64,000 nucleotides of DNA from Gephyromycinifex aptenodytis (GCF_012277275.1 NZ_CP051155.1:2604001-2668000), one strand, 5' to 3'. Positions 52,581-63,604 are shown, counted from the first letter of the stretch. Notes: generated from the letters alone by a model not told the origin. A program made the numbers and translations.

Positions 52581-53957
52581 ATGAGCGAATATCGCACCGA
52601 GAACCCGGCCACCGGCGAGGTCCTGGAGGAGTTCCCCACCCTTGACGACGCAGGCGTGCAGGCAGCCCTGGACCGGGTGGGTGAGGCGTTCACCTCCTGG
52701 CGAGCCACCGAGCCGGCGCAGCGGGCCAAGGTCCTTTCCAAGGTCGCCGACATCTATGAGGAGCGATCCCAGGAACTAGCCGAGATCATCGCCCGCGAGA
52801 TGGGCAAGCCGGTTCGGCAGGGTCTGGGGGAGTTGGCCCTGGTGACGAGCATCTACCGCTATTACGCCGAGCATGGCGTGGCAGCCCTCACCGATGAGGT
52901 GCTCAACGTGCCTGGCGGGGGTTCATCCATCGTGCGCCGCGACCCTGTGGGTGCCCTGCTGGGGATCATGCCGTGGAACTTCCCCTACTACCAGGTGGCG
53001 CGGTTCGCGGCGCCCAACCTCATGTTGGGCAACACGATCCTGCTCAAGCACGCCCCCATCTGCGCCAAGTCGGCGCTGGTGATGGAGGAGATCTTCCGCG
53101 ACGCCGGGCTCCCGGAGGGTGCCTACGTGAACGTGTTCGTCACCAACGACCAGGCGGCCGACATCATCGCCGATCCGCGGATTCAGGGCGTCTCGCTCAC
53201 CGGCAGCGAACGGGCGGGTGCCGCAGTGGCGGAGGTCGCCGGGCGCAACCTGAAGAAGTGCGTGCTGGAACTGGGTGGTTCCGACGCGATGATCGTGCTG
53301 GATTCCCCGGATGTGGCCAAGACGGCGAAGATCGCTGCCGCTGTCCGGCTGGGCAACGCGGGCCAGGCCTGCAACTCGCCCAAGCGGATGTTGGTGGCCG
53401 AGGACCTGTACGACGAATTCGTCGCAGGGGTTACTGCAGCATTCGAGAAGGCGGCCCCCGGCGATCCGCTCGCCGAGGGCACCCGGATGGGGCCGCTGTC
53501 GTCCCAGGGGGCGCTGGACACGCTGCTGGAGCAGGTGCAGGACGCCAAGGACAAGGGCGTCACTGTGCTCACCGGTGGTGACCGCGTGCCGGGTGCGGGG
53601 GCATACATGCAGCCCACCGTGCTCACCGACGTCACCCCGCAGATGCGCGCCTACACCGAGGAACTGTTCGGACCGGTCGCGATGATCTTCAAGATCTCCT
53701 CTGCGCAGGAGGCCATCGAGTTCGCCAACTCCAGCCCGTACGGACTGTCCGGCTCGGTGTGGACCCAAGACCCCGAACTGGCGCAGTCCGTCGCGGACCG
53801 TCTGGACGTGGGCATGGCCTACATCAACGAGCACGGCACGACGATGGCCGAGCTGCCGTTCGGGGGCGTCAAGCGCTCCGGGTACGGCCGCGAGCTCGCT
53901 TCGTACGGTATGGACGAGTTCGCCAACAAGAAACTGATCCGCACCGCCGGACGCTGA
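52581..53957 (+). CDS. gabD: Aldehyde dehydrogenase (succinate-semialdehyde dehydrogenase-like)
   Basis: The ATG at 52581 begins MSEYRTENPATGEVLEEF, a natural start; the frame opens 17 codons earlier. 458 residues. Signature parts: IMPWNFPYYQVARFAAPNLM (cofactor site), the general-base Glu in VLELGGSDAMIVL, the nucleophile Cys in NAGQACNSPKRMLV and LPFGGVKRSGYGREL near the end. The sequence fits NADP-dependent succinate-semialdehyde dehydrogenase, completing GABA breakdown to succinate, although aldehyde dehydrogenases of other specificity look similar. A strong terminator follows. Confidence 0.86.
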   Translation: MSEYRTENPATGEVLEEFPTLDDAGVQAALDRVGEAFTSWRATEPAQRAKVLSKVADIYEERSQELAEIIAREMGKPVRQGLGELALVTSIYRYYAEHGVAALTDEVLNVPGGGSSIVRRDPVGALLGIMPWNFPYYQVARFAAPNLMLGNTILLKHAPICAKSALVMEEIFRDAGLPEGAYVNVFVTNDQAADIIADPRIQGVSLTGSERAGAAVAEVAGRNLKKCVLELGGSDAMIVLDSPDVAKTAKIAAAVRLGNAGQACNSPKRMLVAEDLYDEFVAGVTAAFEKAAPGDPLAEGTRMGPLSSQGALDTLLEQVQDAKDKGVTVLTGGDRVPGAGAYMQPTVLTDVTPQMRAYTEELFGPVAMIFKISSAQEAIEFANSSPYGLSGSVWTQDPELAQSVADRLDVGMAYINEHGTTMAELPFGGVKRSGYGRELASYGMDEFANKKLIRTAGR

Positions 53958-54332
53958 TCACTGCCCGTGTCCGCTCCTGCCGGTATCCCCGGCAGCGCGG
54001 ACACGGGGATGGGCGGGTAATTGTTGCCGAGGCGGGCAACCGCTAGCGGCAGCTGGCCGCCAGGCTCTTCTCGGGCGCTCGGAAACTGCGTGCCCCCGCG
54101 TCCGGGGCGACGAACCACCATCCCGTGCTGTCCCTAGGGACCTTGCTGAGGTTGACGCGTCGGGCACGAAGCCAATTGGCGTTGATGGCTCAACCAACCG
54201 GCGGTCGACTCCACGTTCGTGTCCGAACCCTCAGAGGCCGCCCTAGACGGCGCGCCGGGCGGGGCGTAGTCAGACCCTGCGAGGGATGCTGACTCGTTGC
54301 GCGACGTGCTGCCAAACGCAGGCGTATCGCAG
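53958..54332. other. Gene-free stretch after the aldehyde dehydrogenase
   Basis: 375 bases. The left end holds the terminator at 53964-54007. The rest contains only short frames without motifs or ribosome sites. Confidence 0.4.
53964..54007 (+). terminator. Hairpin terminator after the aldehyde dehydrogenase gene
   Basis: CCCGTGTCCGC (53964-53974) pairs with GCGGACACGGG (53997-54007). The inner CTGCCGG/CCGGCAG pairing lengthens the stem. Confidence 0.8.
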
Positions 54333-55070
54333 CTACCCGCAGTGCGATGGCCAGGCGGGGTGATTTCGTGCGAGTCGGAATCCCAGGTCATCGAAGGACG
54401 CCTGCGGGTTGGTCTTGCGGCGCACTCCAGAGCGGCAGCTCCAATGGGGGTCGCTCCAGCCTCCGCCGCGGATCACTCGGTAGGGGCCGTAGACGGCTTC
54501 GTCATACAGGTCCCAGCACCACTCCCACACTCCGCCAAGGGTGTCGTAGAGGCCCCAGCCGTTCGGTTCCTTCTGCCCAACGGGGCGTGGTCCGGTCGCG
54601 GTTGTGGCGTCATACCAGGCAATGTCGGCCAGATTCGCGTAGTGCGGGCCCGTTGTGCCGGCGCGGCAGGCGACTTGCCACTCGGCCTCGGTGGGGAGGC
54701 GGTATCCATCAGCCCTGCGGTTCCATTCGACATGCCAGCTGTCGGGCTCCGGTTCATCGTGGGGTCGCCAACCAGCGGTAGATCGCGTCTCACGCTCCGT
54801 CACGGTGTAGACCGCAGCGAGGCCTTCGACCTCGGAGAGGGCGTTGCAAAACATGACGGCTTCTCGCCAGTTCACGTCCACCTTGGGAAGTGCTGGGTCG
54901 AGTTCCGGCAGCGTCTCGCCGTGGACCTTGGCCCACGTCTCGACAGTGACGGGAGTGGTTGCGATGTGGAACGGTGCGATCTCCACCGACCACGAGTGCC
55001 CAGTGCTCCGGTCGACGATCGTCTCGAGGGCAGGGCCCGCCGACGGAACGGTCACCATGTCGATCAGCAC
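54333..55070 (-). CDS. FGE-sulfatase (SUMF1) domain protein
   Basis: 245 residues. The fold of formylglycine-generating enzymes is shown by IATTPVTVETWAKV near the N-terminus, VNWREAVMFCNALSE, then GYRLPTEAEWQVACRAG, LGGVWEWCWD and RVIRGGGWSDPHWSC, ending DLGFRLAR. In true FGE the RGG segment is followed by Cys, and five residues later a second Cys, which together bind copper. Here the first is Asp and only the second remains. So it is more likely a relative with another job than a sulfatase-activating enzyme. No sulfatase lies nearby. Confidence 0.78.
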   Translation of the reverse strand: MLIDMVTVPSAGPALETIVDRSTGHSWSVEIAPFHIATTPVTVETWAKVHGETLPELDPALPKVDVNWREAVMFCNALSEVEGLAAVYTVTERETRSTAGWRPHDEPEPDSWHVEWNRRADGYRLPTEAEWQVACRAGTTGPHYANLADIAWYDATTATGPRPVGQKEPNGWGLYDTLGGVWEWCWDLYDEAVYGPYRVIRGGGWSDPHWSCRSGVRRKTNPQASFDDLGFRLARNHPAWPSHCG

Positions 55071-55371
55071 AGGCCCATTGTCGTCGGCTTGGCCCCAGCG
55101 TTGGCGGCTTCAGGTGTTCAGTGGCGCGAAAGAGATGCGCGCACAGACTTCAGCAGGGGAGTCGTCCGTCACTGAGGATCTGGACACGAATATGGGACGG
55201 GCCGTCGCACACGCAACCTGTCGTCGTGCAGGTCAGCGACGAGCGATCATGACATTCCGGCCGGGAACCTACACGTCGGTCGGGTAGATCCGCCGCTCAT
55301 AGGTTCCCCCCGACGACATCTTCAGTGAGAACCGACATCCTGCGGGGGTGGGCAAACTGTTCTTCCCGGGT

Positions 55372-55398
55372 GGGAACAACGCGGTCGCGTCCATAGTT
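55372..55398 (+). promoter_or_regulatory. SigH/SigR-like stress promoter
   Basis: GGGAACA (55372-55378), a 17-base spacer and GTT (55396-55398). This corresponds to the GGAAY/GTT pattern of actinobacterial SigH/SigR promoters. It lies about 230 bases before dnaK. Confidence 0.6.
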
Positions 55399-55416
55399 GA
55401 GTCAGGTGTGCGCAAC
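55396..55416. promoter_or_regulatory. HAIR-like HspR site 1
   Basis: TTGAGT (55397-55402), seven bases, then GCGCAA (55410-55415). The left half equals the HAIR consensus TTGAGT; the right half differs from ACTCAA at three positions. It overlaps the -10 of the SigH-like promoter. Confidence 0.5.
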
Positions 55417-55432
55417 TTTGCGGAGTCTCGGT

Positions 55433-55461
55433 TTGACAGGGTCAGGCCGCAGGCGCAGAGT
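55433..55461 (+). promoter_or_regulatory. Possible housekeeping promoter of dnaK
   Basis: TTGACA (55433-55438) is a perfect -35; 17 bases on, CAGAGT (55456-55461) is a weak -10. HAIR-like site 2 overlaps its downstream end. Confidence 0.4.
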
Positions 55462-55480
55462 TGAGCCTAGTCGAATCAAC
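55460..55480. promoter_or_regulatory. HAIR-like HspR site 2
   Basis: GTTGAGC (55460-55466), seven bases, then AATCAAC (55474-55480), keeping the TTGAG-N-TCAA spacing of HspR-associated inverted repeats. HspR is encoded as the fourth gene of the operon, allowing negative feedback through DnaK. Confidence 0.6.
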
Positions 55481-55625
55481 CCCGGCCGGAGCCGGGCGAG
55501 GTGCCTCTTGATCGGGTCCGTAAAACGAGCCCGAGTAGGCGAGCCAAGCACGAGAGTGCTCGGCCCCGAACAGGTGGCATCCCGCTACGACCCGACCACC
55601 CCGACACACAGGGAGTGAAAACCAC

Positions 55626-57542
<1,917 letters not shown>

Positions 57543-57549
57543 TTCACCT

Positions 57550-57591
57550 GCTCCCGGGCCGGGCTGCCGATGAGCAGCCCGGCCCGGGAGC
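57550..57591 (+). terminator. Strong hairpin between dnaK and grpE
   Basis: An 18-base arm (57550-57567) pairs perfectly with 57574-57591 around a 6-base loop, eight bases past the dnaK stop. It probably ends or stabilises most dnaK mRNA, leaving a minority reading into grpE. Confidence 0.75.
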
Positions 57592-57726
57592 GCGGGTCAT
57601 CACGCGCCCGCCCAGCGGAGGGACGAGCCTGTGCGCATCCCCGTCAGGTACCACGGCACCCGCGTCGTCGACGCGGCCGGCCAGGAGCAGAACCGCGCCC
57701 TCGGCGGCGCAGAGAAGGAGCCGACG

Positions 57727-58521
57727 ATGACGAACGAGAACCAGCCGAACCCCGAGGGTCGCGACGCGCAGGATCAGGTGAACGAGCAGCCCGACGTGCA
57801 AACGCAGGGCGCAGGCGACGTCACCGGGGTCCCGAACGGATGGCCCACCCCGCAGGATGACCTGCCGCCGGCCGGGCCGCCGACCTCTCCGACTTCCGGC
57901 AACGCCTCGGCTGCCGCCGCGCGCGCCGCCTACGAAGACGCCGCCAAGGGCCGGTCCACGGCTGGGCAGCCTGCCGAACCAGCGGCGCCGACCGCTGAAT
58001 CGCAACCGGAAGACAGCGCCCCGACCCAGACGCCGCAGCCTGCTACGGAGCAGCCCGACACCGACCTGGACATGGGTGCGTTGGACGGTGAAGCGGCGAA
58101 ACTGGCTGCGGAACGCTTGGTGGACCTGCAACGGTTGCAAGCCGAATACGTCAACTACAAGCGCCGCGTCGACCGCGATCGTGAGGCCGCTAAACAGCAG
58201 GCCATCGTGGGCTTCGTCGACTCGCTGCTGCCCGTGCTGGACGAGATCACCCTTGCGCGCCAACACGGCGAGCTCGAGGACGGCCCGTTCGCCAAGATCG
58301 CCGAGAAGCTCGAGAACACCCTGACCCGTCAGGGCATCGAGTCTTTCGGTGAGGTCGGCGAGGAGTTCGACCCCGCCGTGCACGAGGCACTCATGCACAC
58401 TCACGCCGAGTTGCCTGAAGGCACCACGGCCACCACTGTCGTCATGGTCATGCAGCGCGGATACCGCATCGGTGAACGCATCATCCGAGCGGCTCGCGTC
58501 TCCGTGGCCGACCCCGCCTGA
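57727..58521 (+). CDS. grpE: Nucleotide exchange factor GrpE
   Basis: The ATG at 57727, with AAGGAG five bases before it, gives 264 residues. The first 115 are acidic/Pro-rich and disordered. Then comes the GrpE dimer helix and beta-domain: LQRLQAEYVNYKRRVDRDRE, FVDSLLPVLDEITLARQHGE, and the C-terminal MVMQRGYRIGERIIRAARVSV. GrpE releases ADP from DnaK. The long disordered N-terminus is a common actinobacterial feature. 35 bases separate it from dnaJ. Confidence 0.93.
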   Translation: MTNENQPNPEGRDAQDQVNEQPDVQTQGAGDVTGVPNGWPTPQDDLPPAGPPTSPTSGNASAAAARAAYEDAAKGRSTAGQPAEPAAPTAESQPEDSAPTQTPQPATEQPDTDLDMGALDGEAAKLAAERLVDLQRLQAEYVNYKRRVDRDREAAKQQAIVGFVDSLLPVLDEITLARQHGELEDGPFAKIAEKLENTLTRQGIESFGEVGEEFDPAVHEALMHTHAELPEGTTATTVVMVMQRGYRIGERIIRAARVSVADPA

Positions 58522-58556
58522 TCGGCGCGGGTATCTAGTTCAGCGAAGGAGGGGAC

Positions 58557-59621
58557 ATGGCCAGCCAGGACTGGTTCGAGAAAGACTTCTATGCCGTCCT
58601 CGGCGTCTCGCCCGACGCTGACGCCAAGGAAATCAAAAGCAAATATCGCAAGCTCGCCCGCACCTACCACCCGGACAGCAAACCGGGGGACGCTGCGGCC
58701 GAGAAACGGTTCAAGGAGATCGGTGAGGCCTACGCGGTGCTCTCCGATGCCGAGGAGCGCAAACAGTACGACGCGGTACGCGCCATGAGCCGCGGCGGTG
58801 CTCGCTTCAGCGCCGGCGGCGCAGGCGGGCCCGGCGGCGCAGCAGGCTTCGACGACGTCTTCAGCACGATCTTCAACAATGCCGGCGCCGGTGGCACCCG
58901 ATTCACCACCTCCGGTGGCGGATTCGGTGGGGGTCGGGGCGCGGCCGGTGAGCCCGACCTGGAAGATCTGCTGTCGATGTTCGGGCAGGGCGGTTTCGCC
59001 CCGGGTGGGGCCGGCAGTCAGTTCGGCGGCGCCCCCGGCGCAGGCCGCGCCGGCTTCCGCCCCCGCAAGGGACGGGATCTGCACGCGACGGCTTCCTTGG
59101 CCTTCCGGCAAGCCGTCGAAGGTGACACCGTCGTCGTCAGCGGGGTCGGTGGTAAGTCGATCACGGCTCGCATCCCCGCAGGTGTCAAGGACGGGTCGAC
59201 GATCCGGTTGCGCGGCAAGGGCGAGCCTGGGCCGGGCGGGGCTCCTGCCGGAGACATCCTGCTCAAGATCAGCGTCACTCCGCACGAGGTGTTCACCCGC
59301 GACGGCGACAACCTCACCGTCGATGTGCCGGTGACGTTCGCCGAGGCGGCGCTGGGAGCCACCATCGCCGTCCCGACGCTGTCGGGGGAGTCTGTCAAGG
59401 TCAAACTCCCGGCCGGGATCGCCAGCGGCAAGACGCTGCGGGTACGCGGCCGTGGTGTCGCCCGCAAGGGCGGAGGTGCCGGAGATCTGCTGGTGCGCGT
59501 TCAGGTGCTCGTGCCGCAGCGGTTGACTGATGAGGCCCGGGAAGCGGTCGAGGTCCTGCAGCGTCTCGACGCCGGCATCGACCCCCGCGAAGACGTGTTC
59601 CGCAAGGCCAGGTCGAGCTGA
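58557..59621 (+). CDS. dnaJ: J-domain co-chaperone without zinc finger (DnaJ class B/CbpA-like)
   Basis: 354 residues. The J-domain (residues 5-72) contains the HPD triad in TYHPDSKPG. A Gly/Phe-rich region follows (about 80-165). The two C-terminal beta-domains (GRDLHATASLAFRQAVEGDTVVV and RDGDNLTVDVPVTFAEAALG) complete it. The four CxxCxGxG zinc repeats of class A DnaJ are absent; the protein has no cysteines there. It stimulates DnaK ATPase. GAAGGAGGGG precedes its ATG, and it ends one base before hspR. Confidence 0.92.
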   Translation: MASQDWFEKDFYAVLGVSPDADAKEIKSKYRKLARTYHPDSKPGDAAAEKRFKEIGEAYAVLSDAEERKQYDAVRAMSRGGARFSAGGAGGPGGAAGFDDVFSTIFNNAGAGGTRFTTSGGGFGGGRGAAGEPDLEDLLSMFGQGGFAPGGAGSQFGGAPGAGRAGFRPRKGRDLHATASLAFRQAVEGDTVVVSGVGGKSITARIPAGVKDGSTIRLRGKGEPGPGGAPAGDILLKISVTPHEVFTRDGDNLTVDVPVTFAEAALGATIAVPTLSGESVKVKLPAGIASGKTLRVRGRGVARKGGGAGDLLVRVQVLVPQRLTDEAREAVEVLQRLDAGIDPREDVFRKARSS

Positions 59622-59622
59622 G

Positions 59623-60096
59623 ATGAGTGCGCGTTCCCGCCGCGACGCAGCGGCCTTCACCCATGACGATGACACCCCCGTCTTCGTCATCTCGGTGGCA
59701 GCCCAATTGGCGGGGATGCACGCGCAGACGCTGCGGCAGTACGACCGGCTCGGGCTGGTCATCCCTGCACGCACACGCGGGGGCGGGCGGCGCTATTCCA
59801 ACCGGGATATCGCCCGTCTCCGCGAGGTCCAGCGGCTTTCCCAGGAGGAAGGCGTCAGCCTGCCCGGGATCCAGCGGATCCTTCAGCTCGAGAACGAAGT
59901 GCATGACATGCGCGCCGAGAATGAGGCGCTACGCCGCCGAGTGTCCCAACTGACCGAGTTACTGCAGCGCGGCTCCCGCGTCTTTGCAGCCGGGCGTGGC
60001 GGCGACGTGGTCGCCGTCCCGGTGGGCCAACGGCCGCACCGCTCTCGATCCGAGTCACGTGCGCTTGTCCTGTGGCGTCCGCACGGCGGGCGCTGA
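59623..60096 (+). CDS. hspR: Heat-shock repressor HspR (MerR family)
   Basis: The ATG at 59623 directly follows the dnaJ stop, giving 157 residues. MerR-type helix-turn-helix: VFVISVAAQLAGMHAQTLRQYDRLGLV and RTRGGGRRYSNRDIARL, followed by a leucine-rich coiled coil. The HspR-specific phrase TLRQYDRLGL is present. HspR binds HAIR inverted repeats with DnaK as co-repressor; two such sites lie before dnaK, closing the loop. The C-terminal tail (QRPHRSRSESRALVLWRPHGGR) is basic. Confidence 0.95.
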   Translation: MSARSRRDAAAFTHDDDTPVFVISVAAQLAGMHAQTLRQYDRLGLVIPARTRGGGRRYSNRDIARLREVQRLSQEEGVSLPGIQRILQLENEVHDMRAENEALRRRVSQLTELLQRGSRVFAAGRGGDVVAVPVGQRPHRSRSESRALVLWRPHGGR

Positions 60097-60222
60097 GCAA
60101 ACGCGGAAACTCATCTGCGCGAGCAGGACCATTGCCCAGACCGCTCTAGATGGTGCGGGTGGCGGCCGATGGGACAGTGGGCTGGCATCGGGCCAGGTCC
60201 GCCCCGCCGCAAGGGAGTAGCC

Positions 60223-61455
60223 GTGACCGACTTTCGTACTGTCGTGGTTGGTATGACCGCCGTGTTCGTTGGGTCGAGCGCCCTCATGGGCTGCAGCGCC
60301 GCAACCGACGACCCGGCCACGTCACAAGACACGGGTGGAAGCGCGCTCAAGACGGCCCGCATCTACGTCGTTGCGCCCATGAGCGGTGAAGGCGCGGGGC
60401 TCGGGCTTGGGGTGCGCAACTCGGTGCAACTGGCTGTGAAACAGGCGCTGCAACGCCAAGACGTGCCCGGGTGGAACCTCGAGGTGGTTCCGCTGGATGA
60501 CGCCTCAGAGCGTGCCGGTGCCAAAACGGCGGCCGAGAAAGCAGCCGCAGACGAGCAGACCGTTGCCGTCATCGGATCGATCTACTCGGGACTCACCTCG
60601 GAGATGCAACCCATTCTGGGCAAGGCAGGCATTGCGCACGTTGCGCCGTCCGCGACGAGCCCGAACCTGACCAAAGGTGAGAAGTTCGCGACCGCACCCA
60701 AGCGTCCGTACGACAATTTCTTCCGGGTCATCGCGCCCGACGACGCGCACGGCCCGACCGTGGCTAAATACATGCGCGCCAACGGTATCCAGCGCGTAGC
60801 GGTGGTGCACGACAACGACGACTACGGCAAAGGGCTCGCCGAGGCTTTCACCAAAGCGTTCACCGCCGCCAAAGGAAAGATCGTGGCTACCGGCACGGTG
60901 CACACCACCGGCGAGCCCAGCTTCCCGGGGTTGGTCAACACGTTGGTCAAAGCAAAACCGCAAGCAGTCTTCTTCGGGGGCCAAGACCCACAGGGAGGGC
61001 CCCTGTCCGGCCAGTTCAAGGAAGCCGGAATGCACGTCCCGCTGGCCGGTGGAGATGCGCTCACCACCGACCTGTACATCCCCAAGGCAGGGCCGCTCTC
61101 AAGTGGTGACATCAGCACCAGTGCCGGGGCCCCGGTCGAAACGGTGGCCGCCGGTAAGAAATACCTAGCCGACTACTCGGCCGCGGACTTCACCGAGACC
61201 GCTACCGGCTACGGACCGCTGGCCTATGACGCCACCAACGCCGTACTGCAGGCGTTGAGTCAGACCTTGCCCAGCGCCACCACCCCCAAGGACGCCCGCC
61301 AGTCCACGGCGCAGGCGTTGGCAAAGGTGTCCTTCGAGGGCACCAGCGGCAAGGTTGCCTTCGACGAGTTCGGCGACATCACGCCGCGCGTGGTGACAGT
61401 CAACGTCCTCAAATCCGGCGCCTGGAAACCGGCCAAGACCTACACCCTGGACTGA
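60223..61455 (+). CDS. ABC transporter substrate-binding lipoprotein (LivJ/LivK-like)
   Basis: 410 residues from a GTG at 60223 with AAGGGAG five bases upstream. The signal ends in a lipobox LMGC (Cys near residue 24). The mature part is a type-1 periplasmic binding protein of the branched-chain amino-acid class: IGSIYSGLTSEMQPILGKAGIAHVAPSATSPNLT, then VAVVHDNDDYGKGLAEAF and VFFGGQDPQGGPLSGQFKEAG. No permease or ATPase gene is next to it, so it works with components encoded elsewhere. Confidence 0.87.
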   Translation: MTDFRTVVVGMTAVFVGSSALMGCSAATDDPATSQDTGGSALKTARIYVVAPMSGEGAGLGLGVRNSVQLAVKQALQRQDVPGWNLEVVPLDDASERAGAKTAAEKAAADEQTVAVIGSIYSGLTSEMQPILGKAGIAHVAPSATSPNLTKGEKFATAPKRPYDNFFRVIAPDDAHGPTVAKYMRANGIQRVAVVHDNDDYGKGLAEAFTKAFTAAKGKIVATGTVHTTGEPSFPGLVNTLVKAKPQAVFFGGQDPQGGPLSGQFKEAGMHVPLAGGDALTTDLYIPKAGPLSSGDISTSAGAPVETVAAGKKYLADYSAADFTETATGYGPLAYDATNAVLQALSQTLPSATTPKDARQSTAQALAKVSFEGTSGKVAFDEFGDITPRVVTVNVLKSGAWKPAKTYTLD

Positions 61456-61912
61456 GTCGCCCGCGACCAGGACGCCTTCCCGCAAGCAGAGCGGGACACG
61501 TCGGGCGCTCGGTATGAGCAGGCCTGGAGCGCGGGCGGCGCTTTCCGCTCTGCTCCATCCTGCCGTCGCGTCATCCCCGTGCCGGACAACACCCAGGGCT
61601 GTTCGCCCCAGTCCTTCTTGCAGGCGTGCTGCCGGGCGAAGTCGCGCCGGCGCCGATCTCTGCGCACCGGATCCTGGCGCGTAGCCGAGGGGTCGCGTGC
61701 CACCCTGACCTCTCGATAACCGGGCGCAAGCTCTGTGGTCTGGTGCATGTCCTGCGCCGATCGGTACCCGTCCCCGCTCGCCCTCGCACCCGGTTCCCGC
61801 CGAGGAGCTGACCAATCTCGTCCCGGCGGCGCAGGTAACACGGCAGGACCGCGAGCGACTGGGATGCTGGGATGCTCGAAGGTGGCGGAGGGCTCAGCGA
61901 GTGAGCCGGGGC
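61456..61912. other. Gene-free region between convergent genes
   Basis: 457 bases with only weak short frames. The right end holds two small hairpins (61891-61925), the second reaching into the stop codon of the chemoreceptor gene. Confidence 0.45.
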
Positions 61913-61925
61913 TCAGTAAGTGAGC
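61891..61925. terminator. Tandem small hairpins between convergent genes
   Basis: GGCTCA (61891-61896) pairs with TGAGCC (61902-61907); GCTCA (61911-61915) pairs with TGAGC (61921-61925). The two units are near copies and could end transcripts from both sides. Confidence 0.4.
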
Positions 61926-63604
61926 GGGCTGACCAGACTCTCCAAGCGACCCGACTCCTGGGCGAGCCGCTCCGCTGAAGTGTGCAACTCCGCAGCAGCC
62001 TGCCTCGAGACCCCGGCAGCCTGGGTGGCGTCGGCGACATTGGTCGCGATGCCACCGGCACCCGCCGCAGCGTCGCCGACGCTGCGAGCCATCTCGTTCG
62101 TCGTGGCCGTCTGTTCCTCGACCGCGGAGGCGATGGTTGCCTGGTTGTCATTGATCCGGGCGATGATCTGACCGATTTCGCTGATCGCCGTCACCGCCGT
62201 CTCGGTGTCCACTTGGATCTGGCCGATCCGCGCGGTGATGTCCTGGGTCGCCTGCGCGGTCTCCGAGGCCAGATCCTTGACCTCACCGGCCACGACCGCG
62301 AAGCCCTTACCTGCTTCACCGGCGCGAGCCGCCTCAATGGTGGCGTTCAGCGCCAACAGGTTCGTCTGCTCGGCGATCCCCGTGATGGCCTTGACGACGT
62401 TGCCGACCTCGGCGCTGCTGCGTCCTAGCGCCGCTACCGTGGCGTTGGTCCGCTCAGCCACATCTACCGCCGAAGCGGCAACGCTGGCCGCCTCGTTCGC
62501 ACTCTTGGCGATCTCCCGGATGCTGGCCGTCATCTCTTCGGTGCCGGCGGCAACCGTCTGGACATTGGAGGAGACCTCCTCAGTCGCGGTGGACACGGTC
62601 GTCATCCGGTTGGCGGTGTCCGCCGAGGCGTTCTGCACCTGGTCGGCGACTGAACGCAACGACGATGACGCTTCCGCCACTGTGGATGAGGCGTTGGAAA
62701 CCTCCCGAATGAGTTTCTGTGTCGCCTGCCGGGTGTCCTCACAGGCATTCGCCAGGCTCCCGATCTCATCGCCCGAATGCGCCTGGGACGCGACTGTGAA
62801 GTCTCCACGCTGCATCGCCCCCATGGAGGTGCGAACAGCCTCCACCGAGGCCAGCACGCGACCGGCGATGCTGAGCGCGGTCCACGTGATGGCCAGACCG
62901 GAGATGAGCAGCGCCATGACACCCATGATGCGGAGTCGGTGAGCGGTGTCCGCGACGGCCTGCTCGGCTGCCTGAGCGGCTGCGTCTGAGTCGGCACGCA
63001 ACTTCTCCAACCGCATGTGCAGCCCGGAATACACCTCGGCTGATTCGCGGAACGTGTTGTCCCCTTCGGTAAGCGAACCAGGCTTGGCGCTGCGGTAGGT
63101 GGCTGCCGCCTTTGCATCGAGGGTGGCGAAGCGATCAACCAGCGTGCGCATCTCGGCCACGATCGCATTGCCCGAGTCATCGAGCCCCTCGACCGGGAAG
63201 GTCTGCACCACTTCGCGGGCGCGGTTGAGGCTGGACAAGAACGCCGCGCGGCGCGGCATATCGTCCCGTGCGGCCAGCGCGCCCCCATAGGTGTGCACGT
63301 CGGTCACATAGGAGACCTGGGCGCTCTTTGCCTGGGTCAGGAGATCATCGGTCAGGGTCGCCGCATCGGCCGCCGAGTTGGCCGCAGCGACTCGCTGGGC
63401 GGCGCTTTCCATCTGGGCCACGCCGGTCCAGGTGAGCACCGCCAACAAAAGCACGCTGAGTAGCCCGATCAACCCGATCATGAGCATCTTGGCTCGCAGG
63501 CCGAGTTGGCGGCGTCCGCCCTGCGGTGCTGTCCCCGCAGGGGCTGCCCCGGGGGTGGCCGCAGTGGATCCGCGGTGGGTTGGCACCAGCCGTCGTACGT
63601 TCAT
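61913..63604 (-). CDS. Methyl-accepting chemotaxis protein
   Basis: The ATG at 63604, preceded by GGAGGAG, gives 563 residues; the frame is open to 63907 but the extension is improbable. Basic cytoplasmic N-terminus, membrane helix 1 (about 40-62), an extracytoplasmic helical sensor (about 65-220, four-helix-bundle type), membrane helix 2 (about 222-244), a HAMP linker, then the signalling helices. The hairpin tip reads [21 protein letters not shown], the CheA/CheW contact point. It probably senses small ligands directly. No CheR-binding tail. Its C-terminal arm resembles that at 1-279. Confidence 0.92.
   Translation of the reverse strand: MNVRRLVPTHRGSTAATPGAAPAGTAPQGGRRQLGLRAKMLMIGLIGLLSVLLLAVLTWTGVAQMESAAQRVAAANSAADAATLTDDLLTQAKSAQVSYVTDVHTYGGALAARDDMPRRAAFLSSLNRAREVVQTFPVEGLDDSGNAIVAEMRTLVDRFATLDAKAAATYRSAKPGSLTEGDNTFRESAEVYSGLHMRLEKLRADSDAAAQAAEQAVADTAHRLRIMGVMALLISGLAITWTALSIAGRVLASVEAVRTSMGAMQRGDFTVASQAHSGDEIGSLANACEDTRQATQKLIREVSNASSTVAEASSSLRSVADQVQNASADTANRMTTVSTATEEVSSNVQTVAAGTEEMTASIREIAKSANEAASVAASAVDVAERTNATVAALGRSSAEVGNVVKAITGIAEQTNLLALNATIEAARAGEAGKGFAVVAGEVKDLASETAQATQDITARIGQIQVDTETAVTAISEIGQIIARINDNQATIASAVEEQTATTNEMARSVGDAAAGAGGIATNVADATQAAGVSRQAAAELHTSAERLAQESGRLESLVSPLTY

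Larger units (their letters stand above)
55071..55625. other. Control region upstream of dnaK
   Basis: 555 bases without a supported gene. The right half holds a SigH-like promoter and two HspR-type inverted repeats (annotated separately). The left part (55071-55350) shows nothing recognisable. Confidence 0.5.
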
